Shown here in pieces: positions 34,393 through 42,508 of a stretch of 64,000 bases of DNA. Within the stretch, counting starts at the first letter, position 1. Each line of letters opens with the position of its first letter. The notes beneath the pieces are model-generated. The model had not been told where the DNA came from, searched no databases, and saw nothing but the letters and a program-made list of their open reading frames with translations. The DNA lies in the NCBI RefSeq assembly GCF_900101505.1, contig NZ_FMZI01000007.1:272607-336606 (forward strand), in the 5' to 3' direction. The stretch is from Antarctobacter albus (GTDB lineage: Bacteria; Pseudomonadota; Alphaproteobacteria; Rhodobacterales; Rhodobacteraceae). The position numbers and the translations under genes are program-made.

Positions 34393-35712
34393 TCAGGGCA
34401 GGAACGTCAGTCCCAGGCCAAGCACCACGCCGGTGACCACGAGGACGATCAGGCAGTATCCCATGATGTCCTTGGCGGAGAGGCCCGCGATGGCCAGCGC
34501 CGGCAGTGCCCAGAACGGCTGGACCAGGTTGGTCCAGGTATCGCCCCAGGCCACGGCCATTGCCGTGCGGGCCGGCGAGACCCCAAGCGCCGCGCTTGCC
34601 TCCAGCATGATCGGGGCCTGTACCGCCCATTGGCCCCCGCCCGAGGGCACGAACATGTTGACGATGCCAGCTGACAAGAAGGTGAAGAAGGGGAGGGTCT
34701 CGGCGCTCGAGATCGAGACAAAGGCTTCGGACAGGGTGACCGCCAGCCCGGAGCCGACCATCATCCCCATGATGCCCGCATAGAACGGGAACTGGACGAT
34801 GATACCGCTGGCGCCGTTCACCGCCTTCTTGACCGAGGTCAGGAACTGCGACGGACGGCCATGCAGCAGGATCCCGGCGAAGATGAGGGTAAAGTTGACG
34901 ATGTTCAGGTTGAGCCCGCCGTCGGTGCCGAAGATGTAGTAGCCGACATAGAGTATTCCCAGCAGGCCCGAGATCAGCGACAGGATCATGCTGTTTTCAA
35001 GCCTTGTCGATGGCGTGTCAGCCACCTCTTCACTGTTCGGTTCTTCATCGATGAGTTTGGCAGGATCGACGGTCACCGCATCCCCGGCCGCCGGCGTGAT
35101 CAGCCAGTTGACCAGCGGGATCACGATCAGCAGCGCCAGAAGAATGCCCAGGTTCATGACCGAGAAGATGGTCTCGCTGGTGGGGATGATGCCGATCATC
35201 TCGGCGGTGAAATGGCCTTCGGTCGCGATGACCAGCGGGATCGAGCCCGAAAGCCCCCCGTGCCAGACCATGAAACCGCTATAGGCGCTGGCGATCGCAA
35301 GGCGATAGTCGAGGTTGGGCAGGCAGCGTGCCAGTTCGCGGGCAAAGAGCGCCCCGATCACAAGCCCGAACCCCCAGTTGACCCAGGCCGCGATCAGCGA
35401 GACCACCGTGACCAGCACGATCCCCTGGCCCGGGCTGCGGGCCAGTTTGGCCAGTGCCTGGAGGAGGCGTTTAAAGACCGGCGTGCTGGCAACGACGAAG
35501 CCGGACACCAGGATGAGCACCATCTGCATGGAAAAGCTCAAGAGGTTCCAGAACCCGTCGCCCCAGAATTCGGCCATCGCAACCGGGCCGTGGCCCTCGA
35601 CGAGCATACCGGCCCCGAAGACGACCAGCGTCAGGACAAGGACGAGCACGAAAGCATCCGGGAGGTAACGTTCGACCATGTTGACGGATGCGCGTGTGAT
35701 GCCTTTGATCAT
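34393..35712 (-). CDS. AtoE-type short-chain fatty acid transporter, candidate malonate carrier
   Basis: 439 residues with about 11-12 hydrophobic segments, AtoE family (short-chain fatty acid transporter). Motifs include FWGDGFWNLLSFSMQMVLIL near residue 48, AWVNWGFGLVIGALFAREL near residue 109, SGFMVWHGGLSGSIPLVIA near residue 144 and FVPSGGGQWAVQAPIMLEA near residue 362. AtoE carries acetoacetate/butyrate-type acids. Here it is the last gene of a malonate operon that contains no MatC, so malonate or malonamate is the likely cargo. AAAGGAGATCC precedes the ATG. Confidence 0.88.
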   Translation of the reverse strand: MIKGITRASVNMVERYLPDAFVLVLVLTLVVFGAGMLVEGHGPVAMAEFWGDGFWNLLSFSMQMVLILVSGFVVASTPVFKRLLQALAKLARSPGQGIVLVTVVSLIAAWVNWGFGLVIGALFARELARCLPNLDYRLAIASAYSGFMVWHGGLSGSIPLVIATEGHFTAEMIGIIPTSETIFSVMNLGILLALLIVIPLVNWLITPAAGDAVTVDPAKLIDEEPNSEEVADTPSTRLENSMILSLISGLLGILYVGYYIFGTDGGLNLNIVNFTLIFAGILLHGRPSQFLTSVKKAVNGASGIIVQFPFYAGIMGMMVGSGLAVTLSEAFVSISSAETLPFFTFLSAGIVNMFVPSGGGQWAVQAPIMLEASAALGVSPARTAMAVAWGDTWTNLVQPFWALPALAIAGLSAKDIMGYCLIVLVVTGVVLGLGLTFLP

Positions 35713-35733
35713 TTTGGATCTCCTTTCCGGCGG

Positions 35734-37170
35734 TCACTTGCGGGGACGGATCGGCATCCGATCCGCGAAACCCAGTTCGGATTCCAGAAGCTGCGCGGCA
35801 GACAGAAGGTCGAAGTCGCCCTTCGGCTTGCCGATCAGCTGGAGGCCCACCGGCAGCCCCTCGCGCGTTGTCCCGCAAGGCACCGAGATGGCCGGGCAGC
35901 CGGTCAGGGTGATGACGAAGGTCAGGAACATCCAGTCGATGTAGGTCGTCAGCTCCTGGTCCCCGATGTGGGTCGGGAAGCGCTGTTCGACCGGGTAGGG
36001 CGGCACGGCGACTGTCGGGCAGGCCAGGATGTCATGGGTTTCGAAGAAGTTCGCAACATTGTGGAAGATGGCGGCGCGGGCGCGCTCGGCCCGCAGCACC
36101 TCATCGGCGGTGACGTTCTGGCCCTTCTCAATGTTCCAGATGATCTCCGGCGCGACGCGGTCGCGGTCGGTCTCGAGCAGGTCACCCCGGACGCTGGCCA
36201 CGAGGATCGCGCGCAGGGTCTGGAATGCCTCCAGTCCGCCCGAGAAATCAGGGCATTCTTCCGTGACCGTGGCGCCGTGGCCCGCAAAGGCCTGGGCGCC
36301 CTTGCGGCAGATCTCGGCCACGTCCGGATCGACCAGCGACAGGTTCAGATCGGGTGTGTAGGCGACCCGCTTGGGGGCCTTGGGCGCCTTGACCGCCTCG
36401 ACAAAGGGCACCGTGGGCGCCGGGACGGACAGGGGATCGTGGCCGTGGCCATGCGCCAGCGAATCCAGCATCAGGGCCACGTCGGCGACGTTCCGCGCCA
36501 TCGGACCTTCGACCCAGAGCGGATCGAAGGCCGGCAGGCCGGCACCGCGCGGCACCCGGCCTACGCTGGGGCGCAGGCCGACGATTCCGCAATAGCTGGC
36601 CGGGATGCGCAGGCTGCCGCCCAGGTCATTGCCGGTGGCCAGCCATGCCTCTCCGGCCGCCAGCGCGGCTGCGGACCCGCCGGACGAGCCGCCGACCGTC
36701 ATCCGCAGGTCCCAGGGGTTGCGGGTGGCGCCGAAGACGGGGTTGAAGGTATTGGCCCCGGCGATTTCGGGCACGTTCGATTTCGCCATCGGAATGCCGC
36801 CGCTCTCTTCGAGCGTCTGCACCGTGTAATCCGACCGCTCCACGCGGTTCTCGGCAAAGATCGGCGATCCATAGGTGGTCACCTGTCCGGCGACATCGTT
36901 GTAGTCCTTGACGACCACCGGAAGTCCGGCCAGCCATCCGGGCCTGTCGGCCCTTTCGTGATGCTGCGACGGAAACGCCTTGGCCGCGGCGCGGGCCTCT
37001 TCGAAAAAGCGGATCGGCAGTGCGTTCACATCCGGTTCGATCTCTTCGATCCGCGCAATGGCCGCGTCGAGAAAGTCGAGCGGCGTGGCCTCTCCCGATT
37101 TCAGCAGTCCGACGGCCTCTGTCGCCGTCATGGCGATGAATTCATCCGTGGATTCCGGTTTCGATGTCAT
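35734..37170 (-). CDS. Amidase signature enzyme, candidate malonamidase
   Basis: 478 residues, amidase signature (GatA-like) family. The Ser-cisSer-Lys triad is visible: Lys in LPVVVKDYNDVAG near residue 84, the first Ser in TVGGSSGGSAAALAAGEAW near residue 157, and the nucleophile in GNDLGGSLRIPAS near residue 182. It hydrolyses a small amide in the cytoplasm. Placement between malonyl-CoA synthetase and a carboxylate carrier suggests malonamate or malonamide as substrate, as for malonamidase E2 of Bradyrhizobium. That is inference. ATG 37170 follows GGAGGACCAGG. Confidence 0.88.
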   Translation of the reverse strand: MTSKPESTDEFIAMTATEAVGLLKSGEATPLDFLDAAIARIEEIEPDVNALPIRFFEEARAAAKAFPSQHHERADRPGWLAGLPVVVKDYNDVAGQVTTYGSPIFAENRVERSDYTVQTLEESGGIPMAKSNVPEIAGANTFNPVFGATRNPWDLRMTVGGSSGGSAAALAAGEAWLATGNDLGGSLRIPASYCGIVGLRPSVGRVPRGAGLPAFDPLWVEGPMARNVADVALMLDSLAHGHGHDPLSVPAPTVPFVEAVKAPKAPKRVAYTPDLNLSLVDPDVAEICRKGAQAFAGHGATVTEECPDFSGGLEAFQTLRAILVASVRGDLLETDRDRVAPEIIWNIEKGQNVTADEVLRAERARAAIFHNVANFFETHDILACPTVAVPPYPVEQRFPTHIGDQELTTYIDWMFLTFVITLTGCPAISVPCGTTREGLPVGLQLIGKPKGDFDLLSAAQLLESELGFADRMPIRPRK

Positions 37171-37225
37171 TCCTGGTCCTCCCATGGGTTTTGTTTCTGT
37201 CAATGTGGCCAATTCGGCGCCCTCC

Positions 37226-38761
37226 TCATGAGTCCGTGGCGGTTTCCGAGGGCGCATAGAGATCGGCGAAGCGCTTGCGCAGGTCGTTCTTTTGCACCTT
37301 GCCCATGACATTGCGGGGCAGTTCGTCGACCACCATCACCTGTTTGGGTTGCTTGTAGCGGGCCAGCGTGTCCGACAGCGCGGCCAACAACTGCTCTCTG
37401 TCGATCGAAGCCCCGGGCTGCGGCACGACAACCGCGGTGACCCCCTCCCCGAAATCCGGGTGCGGCACGCCGATGACGGCGGAATCCGCCACCTCCGGCA
37501 GCGCGTCGATCAGTGTTTCGATTTCCTTGGGGTAGACGTTGTAGCCGCCGGTGATCACCAGGTCTTTGTCCCGGCCGACGATGTGCAGATAGCCGTCGGA
37601 GTCGATCCGACCCAGGTCTCCAGTGACAAAATAGCCATCGTCACGGAACTCTGCCGCGGTCTTTTCCGGCATCCGCCAATAGCCCTGAAAGACGTTGGGG
37701 CCTGCGACCTCGATCGCGCCGGTCTGGCCCCGGGGCAGCGTGTTGCCGCTTTCCCGGTCGGTGATCCGAACCTGAACCTGCGGCAGGGGAAAGCCAACCG
37801 CACCTACGCGCCGTTCGCCCTCATAGGGGTTAGAGGCGATCATGCAGGTTTCCGTCATGCCGTACCGCTCGAGGATGGTGTGGCCCGTGCGTTCGGCAAA
37901 GCGGGCGTGGACCTCTTCCGGCAGCGGCGCCGATCCGGACACGAACAAACGCATCGAGGCGGTTGTCAGCGGGTCCAGGCGCGGCGATTTCAACAGCCGC
38001 GTGTAGAATGTCGGCACACCCATCAGGACCGTGGCATCCGCCATCTCGTCGATGATCTCCTCGGCGTCGAAACGGGTCAGGAAGAGCATCGTTGCCCCAG
38101 ACGTCAGGGCCATGTTGCAGGCCACGAACAGCCCGTGGGTGTGAAAGATCGGCAAGGCATGGATCAGCTTGTCGTCCTGCGTGAAATGCCAGATGTCGTT
38201 CAGGGCTTTCGCGTTGGAGGCCAGGTTGCCATGCGTCAGCACCGCGCCTTTCGAACGCCCGGTCGTCCCGGATGTATAGAGGATCGCCGCCGGGTCATCC
38301 TCCTTGCTCGGCACGGCGCTGTCATGCTGGTCGGCACCGGCGGCGCGGTCGATCAGCGTGCCGTCGCCCGCCGCGCCAAGGCTCTCGACCGCCAAGGTCT
38401 CCGAGGCGCGCGCTGCGTGGGTTTGCAACGTCGCCGGGGTGCAGACGAAAAGCTGCGGTTCGGCATCGCCAAGGAAATAGTCGATCTCGGCCCCGGTATA
38501 AGCGGTGTTGAGCGGAAGAAAGACGGCCCCCACCCGAAGACAGGCCAGGTAGAGCAGCACCGCCTCGGCGGATTTGTCCACCTGGACCGCCACCCGGTCA
38601 CCCGGGCGCACGCCAGACCCTTCGAGCACAGAGGCGACCCTCAGGACGCGATCCCATGCTTCGGAGAACGTCATGGACGACAGGCCGGGGCGTTCGAACA
38701 GGATCTTGCTCCCGTTGTCGCGGCATTGGGTTTCAAACATGTCGTGGATCGTGCACGTCAT
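37226..38761 (-). CDS. matB: Malonyl-CoA synthetase (MatB-like acyl-CoA ligase)
   Basis: 511 residues, ANL adenylating superfamily: P-loop ILYTSGTTGRSKGAVLTHGN near residue 160, A5 motif ERYGMTETCM near residue 293, A7 YFVTGDLGRIDSDGYLHIVG near residue 383, and the catalytic Lys in LPRNVMGKVQKN near the C-terminus. It activates malonate to malonyl-CoA with ATP. The link to matA and matR is the main ground for calling it MatB. It follows matA after 38 nt and precedes the amidase gene. Confidence 0.93.
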   Translation of the reverse strand: MTCTIHDMFETQCRDNGSKILFERPGLSSMTFSEAWDRVLRVASVLEGSGVRPGDRVAVQVDKSAEAVLLYLACLRVGAVFLPLNTAYTGAEIDYFLGDAEPQLFVCTPATLQTHAARASETLAVESLGAAGDGTLIDRAAGADQHDSAVPSKEDDPAAILYTSGTTGRSKGAVLTHGNLASNAKALNDIWHFTQDDKLIHALPIFHTHGLFVACNMALTSGATMLFLTRFDAEEIIDEMADATVLMGVPTFYTRLLKSPRLDPLTTASMRLFVSGSAPLPEEVHARFAERTGHTILERYGMTETCMIASNPYEGERRVGAVGFPLPQVQVRITDRESGNTLPRGQTGAIEVAGPNVFQGYWRMPEKTAAEFRDDGYFVTGDLGRIDSDGYLHIVGRDKDLVITGGYNVYPKEIETLIDALPEVADSAVIGVPHPDFGEGVTAVVVPQPGASIDREQLLAALSDTLARYKQPKQVMVVDELPRNVMGKVQKNDLRKRFADLYAPSETATDS

Positions 38762-38799
38762 CTGAGCTGTCTCGCTTTGTCTTCGGTTTCAGGGGGAGA

Positions 38800-40125
38800 T
38801 CAGGCGCTTGGAGCGGTGCCCGCCTTCACGGCGCGGCGCATATCCGGTCCGCAGGCTATGGTCCCGTCGTTGGCAAAGGCCTCGTGCCGCGCCTCGATCT
38901 GGTCGAGTTCATAGAGGTAATTGATCATCACGCCGTGCGCGCGCTTCAGCGCCCCCTCGGCGAGATCGGCCGGCCAGTTGATGCGATGGGCCGAGGCGCC
39001 ATTGCCCAGGTGAAACCGCGCGACGGGATCGGCGGGTGCGCCAGAGGGCGTCTTTACCTGGGTAAAATACCGGGCCGCCCATGCCTCGACACGTGGTGCC
39101 AGGCGTTCGCATTCCTCGCTGTCGGTCTGCCACAGTCCGGTGGCCAGATCGGCGGCAAGCGCCTGCGCCTCGGCCTCGTCCACGCTGGACAGCCAGCGAG
39201 CGAACCCCGGCGCCGGTGACAGTGTCGCGAAATTGCGGATAGGCGGCAATTCCGTGGACAGATCGCTGACGACCTGCTTGATCAGGAAGTTCCCGAAAGA
39301 GACGCCCTTCAAACCGGGCTGGCAGTTGCTGATCGAGTAGAAGACGGCGGTGTCCGGCGCCTCATCGCCCGGCTGCGTCCGTTCCGATAGCAGCGGTGCG
39401 ATCCGGTCCGGGATACCCTGGCACAGTGCCACTTCGACAAAGATCAGCGGTTCGTCCCCGGTGGCCGGATGGAAAAAGGCGTAGCAGCGCCTGTCGGCCG
39501 GGTCGAGACGGCGCCGCAGGTCATCCCAGTCCCGGATCTCGTGCACCGCCTCGTAGCTGACGATCTTTTCCAGGATCGCGGCGGGCGAGTTCCAGTCGAT
39601 CCGGCGCATCACGAGGAACCCGCGATTGAACCAGGACGCGAACAGATGGCTGAAATCGGTGTCCAATGGCGCAAGTCCCGGGTCTTCGCGCAGCAACCGC
39701 AACAGGTCTTGGCGCATCCGCACCAGTTGCAGCGTCGCGCCGGGCGCCTGGTTGAGCGCGCGCAGCAAGGCCTGTCGCCGCGGTTCGACCGCCTTGAACA
39801 GGTGTTCCAGGTCTTCTTCGGACTGCGTTGACTCCCATGCCGCATAAGCGGCCCTGATGGCAGCCGGGTCAGCACTGTAATCGTTGAGAAGAGATTGAAA
39901 GAACCGCAACTTGGCCGGGTCGTCGAGCTCTGCGAAGGCGGCAAGGGCTTGTTCGGCGACGACGACCTGCGAGGCCTCGCCGCCGAGGCGCATCAAGGCG
40001 CTGCATCCCTCGGCAAGCCTGTCTTCGGCGGATAGGGCCGAAGATTTCGACACGGCCCCTGGGCGCATGCGCGACCCGATGCTTTGCAGCAGGTCGTTCA
40101 GAAAGGCGATGTTCGCGTTGGGCAT
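38800..40125 (-). CDS. matA: Malonyl-CoA decarboxylase (MatA)
   Basis: 441 residues, MCD family: an N-terminal all-helical domain (to about residue 140), then the GNAT-fold catalytic domain with RGFLVMRRIDWNSPA near residue 166, PLIFVEVALCQGIPDRIAPL near residue 227, FYSISNCQPGLKGVSFGNFL near residue 262 and a catalytic His in RFHLGNGAS near the end. It decarboxylates malonyl-CoA to acetyl-CoA, completing malonate use. CCCGGAGGAGAGTTG precedes the ATG. First gene of the operon, divergent from matR. Confidence 0.95.
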   Translation of the reverse strand: MPNANIAFLNDLLQSIGSRMRPGAVSKSSALSAEDRLAEGCSALMRLGGEASQVVVAEQALAAFAELDDPAKLRFFQSLLNDYSADPAAIRAAYAAWESTQSEEDLEHLFKAVEPRRQALLRALNQAPGATLQLVRMRQDLLRLLREDPGLAPLDTDFSHLFASWFNRGFLVMRRIDWNSPAAILEKIVSYEAVHEIRDWDDLRRRLDPADRRCYAFFHPATGDEPLIFVEVALCQGIPDRIAPLLSERTQPGDEAPDTAVFYSISNCQPGLKGVSFGNFLIKQVVSDLSTELPPIRNFATLSPAPGFARWLSSVDEAEAQALAADLATGLWQTDSEECERLAPRVEAWAARYFTQVKTPSGAPADPVARFHLGNGASAHRINWPADLAEGALKRAHGVMINYLYELDQIEARHEAFANDGTIACGPDMRRAVKAGTAPSA

Positions 40126-40172
40126 CAACTCTCCTCCGGGTTGGCTGCCCTGGTTATACATTTCTGCTGGTT

Positions 40173-40186
40173 TGTTGTATACAACA
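40173..40186. promoter_or_regulatory. MatR operator
   Basis: TGTTGTATACAACA is a perfect 14-bp palindrome centred between the divergent matA and matR genes, 47 nt from the matA start and 70 nt from the matR start. FCD-type GntR proteins bind such TTGTATACAA palindromes. A second partial site (GGTTATACA) lies 21 bp to the left. Confidence 0.75.
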
Positions 40187-40255
40187 GAATGAGGATTGGA
40201 TGTTTCGAAAGCAAGCTTATATGTTTTGGAACAATTCTTGGGGGAGGCTTCACCA

Positions 40256-40927
40256 ATGGCGCGCGTGTCAAACACGGTACGGATCCGCGAGGCGCTGGAA
40301 AACGCGATCGTCAATGGCCGATTCGCCCCCGGCGCACGGCTTGACCCGGCGAAACTGGCCGAGGAGTTCGAATGCTCGCGAACCCCGATCCGTGATGCCC
40401 TGCAACAGCTTGAAGCCTCGGGGCTTGTCCGCGTCCATTCCAAGCAGGGCACTTTCGTATCGGAATGGAACGTCGAGGAGCTGGCCGAACGGTTCGAGGC
40501 TATGGCCGAAATCGAAGCCATCTGCGCCCGTCTGGCCGCCCGCCGGATCACCCGCGAGGAGCTGGCCGAGCTCGAAGCGCGGCACGAGGCGTGCCGACAG
40601 CTGGCCGACGAGGAACGGATCGACGACTACTACGCAGAGAATTCGGCCTTTCACGCCTGCATTTACCACGCGACGCACAATGGCTTCATCGCCAAGGAGG
40701 CCATGCGTTTACACGCGATGCTGCAACCCTATCGCCGGATCCAATTGCAGGTGCGCAACCGGGTAAAGCGTTCGTTCGATGAGCATCAAGCCGTGGTCAC
40801 GGCCATTCGCAACGGCGATGACGCGGCAGCGGCAAAGGCCATGCGGGATCACGTTCTGGTCCAGGGGGACCGATTCCACGACCTGCTTGCGGCGCTTCGG
40901 TCGGACGCGCCACACGGCCCCGTCTGA
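40256..40927 (+). CDS. matR: GntR family regulator of malonate catabolism (MatR-like)
   Basis: 223 residues: winged HTH (residues about 8-70, with RLDPAKLAEEFECSRTPIRD and GLVRVHSKQGTFV) and an FCD ligand domain (about 78-210) with MAEIEAICARLAARRI and NSAFHACIYHATHNGFI. It is divergent from matA-matB with a perfect palindrome between. ATG 40256 has GGGGGAGG 8 nt upstream; the longer ORF start has no RBS. It probably responds to malonate. Confidence 0.9.
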   Translation: MARVSNTVRIREALENAIVNGRFAPGARLDPAKLAEEFECSRTPIRDALQQLEASGLVRVHSKQGTFVSEWNVEELAERFEAMAEIEAICARLAARRITREELAELEARHEACRQLADEERIDDYYAENSAFHACIYHATHNGFIAKEAMRLHAMLQPYRRIQLQVRNRVKRSFDEHQAVVTAIRNGDDAAAAKAMRDHVLVQGDRFHDLLAALRSDAPHGPV

Positions 40928-41277
40928 TCGACAAAACGCGTCATTGCCCCCCCCCCCCCTGGGGTAAACTTGTTCTCTTGCTCGTGATGCATCATCCTGC
41001 TCAGGCGCTGCGGCGGTGAACATGGGGCGGTTCAGTGTGGCTTTGAGATTGCCTGTAGGTTCGCGCTTGCAGGAGGGGGCTTGCGCTCTGACCGGGAATA
41101 CATTTGTATACTAATGAAAAGTGCTGATGATGTGTGTGGGCCGATTGTCTGGACCGGGAAGGGCATCTTCGATGTCGATCTGCGCTTTGTTCCGGAGTTT
41201 CTGCGTGCAGGTGGCGCCGAAACCGATTGAATGTTTGATGCTGGCATCGGTATTGCCGGGAAAGTGAGAAGAGCCCA
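40928..41277. other. 350-bp intergenic region with a 13-C tract and a nic-type operator
   Basis: No gene is apparent. After matR there is an uninterrupted run of 13 C at 40947-40959 followed by TGGGG, which could form a short hairpin. A near-palindrome CATTTGTATACTAATG lies at 41101-41116 (listed separately) upstream of the MarR gene. The rest shows nothing recognisable. Confidence 0.6.
41101..41116. promoter_or_regulatory. nic-regulon operator 1, upstream of the marR genes
   Basis: CATTTGTATACTAATG differs from the palindromic consensus CATTTGTATACAAATG at a single position. It sits 162 nt before the first MarR gene, consistent with autoregulation. Confidence 0.65.
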
Positions 41278-41742
41278 ATGGACGATATGAAACACGATCC
41301 GAGCAACGACAGCTCGGGGGATGCCATTGAGGCCTACGTTCTGGATGAGCAGATCGGCTATGCCTTGCGAAAGGCAAACCAGCGGCACATGACCATTTTT
41401 GGCGAAAAGATGCTGGATGGGCTGACGCCTACGCAGTTCTCAGCCCTGTTTCGCTTGGTCGAGAGCCCTGGCCCACAGTCCCAGAATGCGCTTGGGCGGA
41501 GTGTCGCGATGGATGCGGCGACGATCAAGGGGGTCGTCAACCGGTTGGAGGCCCGCGGTCTCGTCATGAGCCGAAAAGACGAGGTCGACCGCCGCCGATA
41601 CGTGATCGAGGCGACGGCGAAGGGCAGGGAGTTGATCAAGGCAGCGATGCCCGTGATGGCGGAGATCACTGAGGCAACGATGGCGCCGCTAACCATTGCC
41701 GAGCGGCGCACGATCCTGCGATTGCTGGCAAAGCTGAGTTGA
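41278..41742 (+). CDS. MarR family regulator, NicR-like
   Basis: 154 residues with the MarR winged helix: LDEQIGYALRKANQRHMTIF near residue 22, LTPTQFSALFRLVESPGPQS near residue 48, GRSVAMDAATIKGVVNRLE near residue 72 and the wing KDEVDRRRYVIEATAKG near residue 98. In Pseudomonas putida the MarR protein NicR represses the nic genes and responds to 6-hydroxynicotinate. Position at the edge of a nic cluster and a palindromic operator upstream make this protein or its neighbour the likely NicR equivalent. Confidence 0.85.
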   Translation: MDDMKHDPSNDSSGDAIEAYVLDEQIGYALRKANQRHMTIFGEKMLDGLTPTQFSALFRLVESPGPQSQNALGRSVAMDAATIKGVVNRLEARGLVMSRKDEVDRRRYVIEATAKGRELIKAAMPVMAEITEATMAPLTIAERRTILRLLAKLS

Positions 41743-41796
41743 TTGGCGCGTTGTGCGTGCAGCCCGGGGTGCCAGGTTGCGGAAAGGTCAGGGGCG

Positions 41797-42270
41797 ATGA
41801 GCGACCACACCACAAAGCCTGCCGGTGATGTTTCCGCGATGATCGAAGCCTACGATCCGCGTAACCATCCGGCGCAGTTGGTGCGCCGTGTCCACCAGCG
41901 CGGGGCGCAGCTTTTTACCCAGAACGTGCGACACCCGAACCTTTCGGTGACGCAGTTCGTGGCGCTGGTCACGCTGTTGAAGGCGGGTTCGGTCACTCAA
42001 AGCATGCTTGGGCGCCTGACCTCGATGGATCCGTCCACCACGACAGTGGTGGTCCGCAAGCTTGAGCGCGAAAGGCTGATCGAGAAGAGGCGCAGTCTCG
42101 AGGATCAGCGTTCGTCGGTTATCGAGTTGACCGAGGCCGGACGCCAATGCGCGATCAATCATATCCCGGTCAGCGTGGAAGCGGGTGAGAAACTGCTCGA
42201 ACCGCTCACCGTGATCGAGCAGCAACTTTTCATGGAGCTGCTGCGGAAAGTGCTCGCGGCCGAAGACTGA
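41797..42270 (+). CDS. Second MarR family regulator
   Basis: 157 residues, MarR fold: NHPAQLVRRVHQRGAQLFTQ near residue 24, LSVTQFVALVTLLKAGSVTQ near residue 50, GRLTSMDPSTTTVVVRKLE near residue 73 and wing RRSLEDQRSSVIELTEAGR. It lies 54 nt after the first marR gene and is distantly related to it. Two tandem MarR genes may form a heterodimer or respond to different intermediates. ATG 41797 follows an AGGTCAGGGG; the earlier in-frame start is in sequence without MarR similarity. Confidence 0.83.
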   Translation: MSDHTTKPAGDVSAMIEAYDPRNHPAQLVRRVHQRGAQLFTQNVRHPNLSVTQFVALVTLLKAGSVTQSMLGRLTSMDPSTTTVVVRKLERERLIEKRRSLEDQRSSVIELTEAGRQCAINHIPVSVEAGEKLLEPLTVIEQQLFMELLRKVLAAED

Positions 42271-42289
42271 AGTCTCGCTGCCTGCTTCG

Positions 42290-42321
42290 CTGAATTTGTG
42301 CGTACTCGTTGTAAAATTCAG
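42290..42321. repeat. Inverted repeat upstream of the Rieske pair
   Basis: CTGAATTT at 42290-42297 and AAATTCAG at 42314-42321 form an 8-bp inverted repeat with a 16-bp spacer in the 238-bp gap before the oxygenase gene. It could be an operator or a weak terminator for the marR genes. No close copy of the CATTTGTATACAAATG palindrome is seen here. Confidence 0.4.
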
Positions 42322-42508
42322 ACTGTGGGCGCCCAGATTCATCTGGTCCTTGGAAATTATTCGAGCGGAATCAGGGGAGTACCTGAGATTCTCGGCTGAT
42401 ACAAAAGAATCTGTTGCGCAATTGATCTGAGTCATTTTACTTTGAGTACGTAGCAAATTGGCCCCTGCGGGAGAGCCTGTTTATGAACGCAAGCTCGGGA
42501 GTGATAGG

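Noticed and set aside
34861..37308. An 815-residue plus-strand open frame
   Set aside because: Shadow of the AtoE-like and amidase genes. The sequence has the charged low-complexity look of antisense GC-rich DNA.
37292..38914. A 540-residue plus-strand open frame
   Set aside because: Antisense of matB; the minus strand holds all adenylation motifs.
40947..40959. C13 tract as a phase-variation switch
   Set aside because: It is not inside a gene and is far from any promoter-like sequence, so no on/off effect can be argued.
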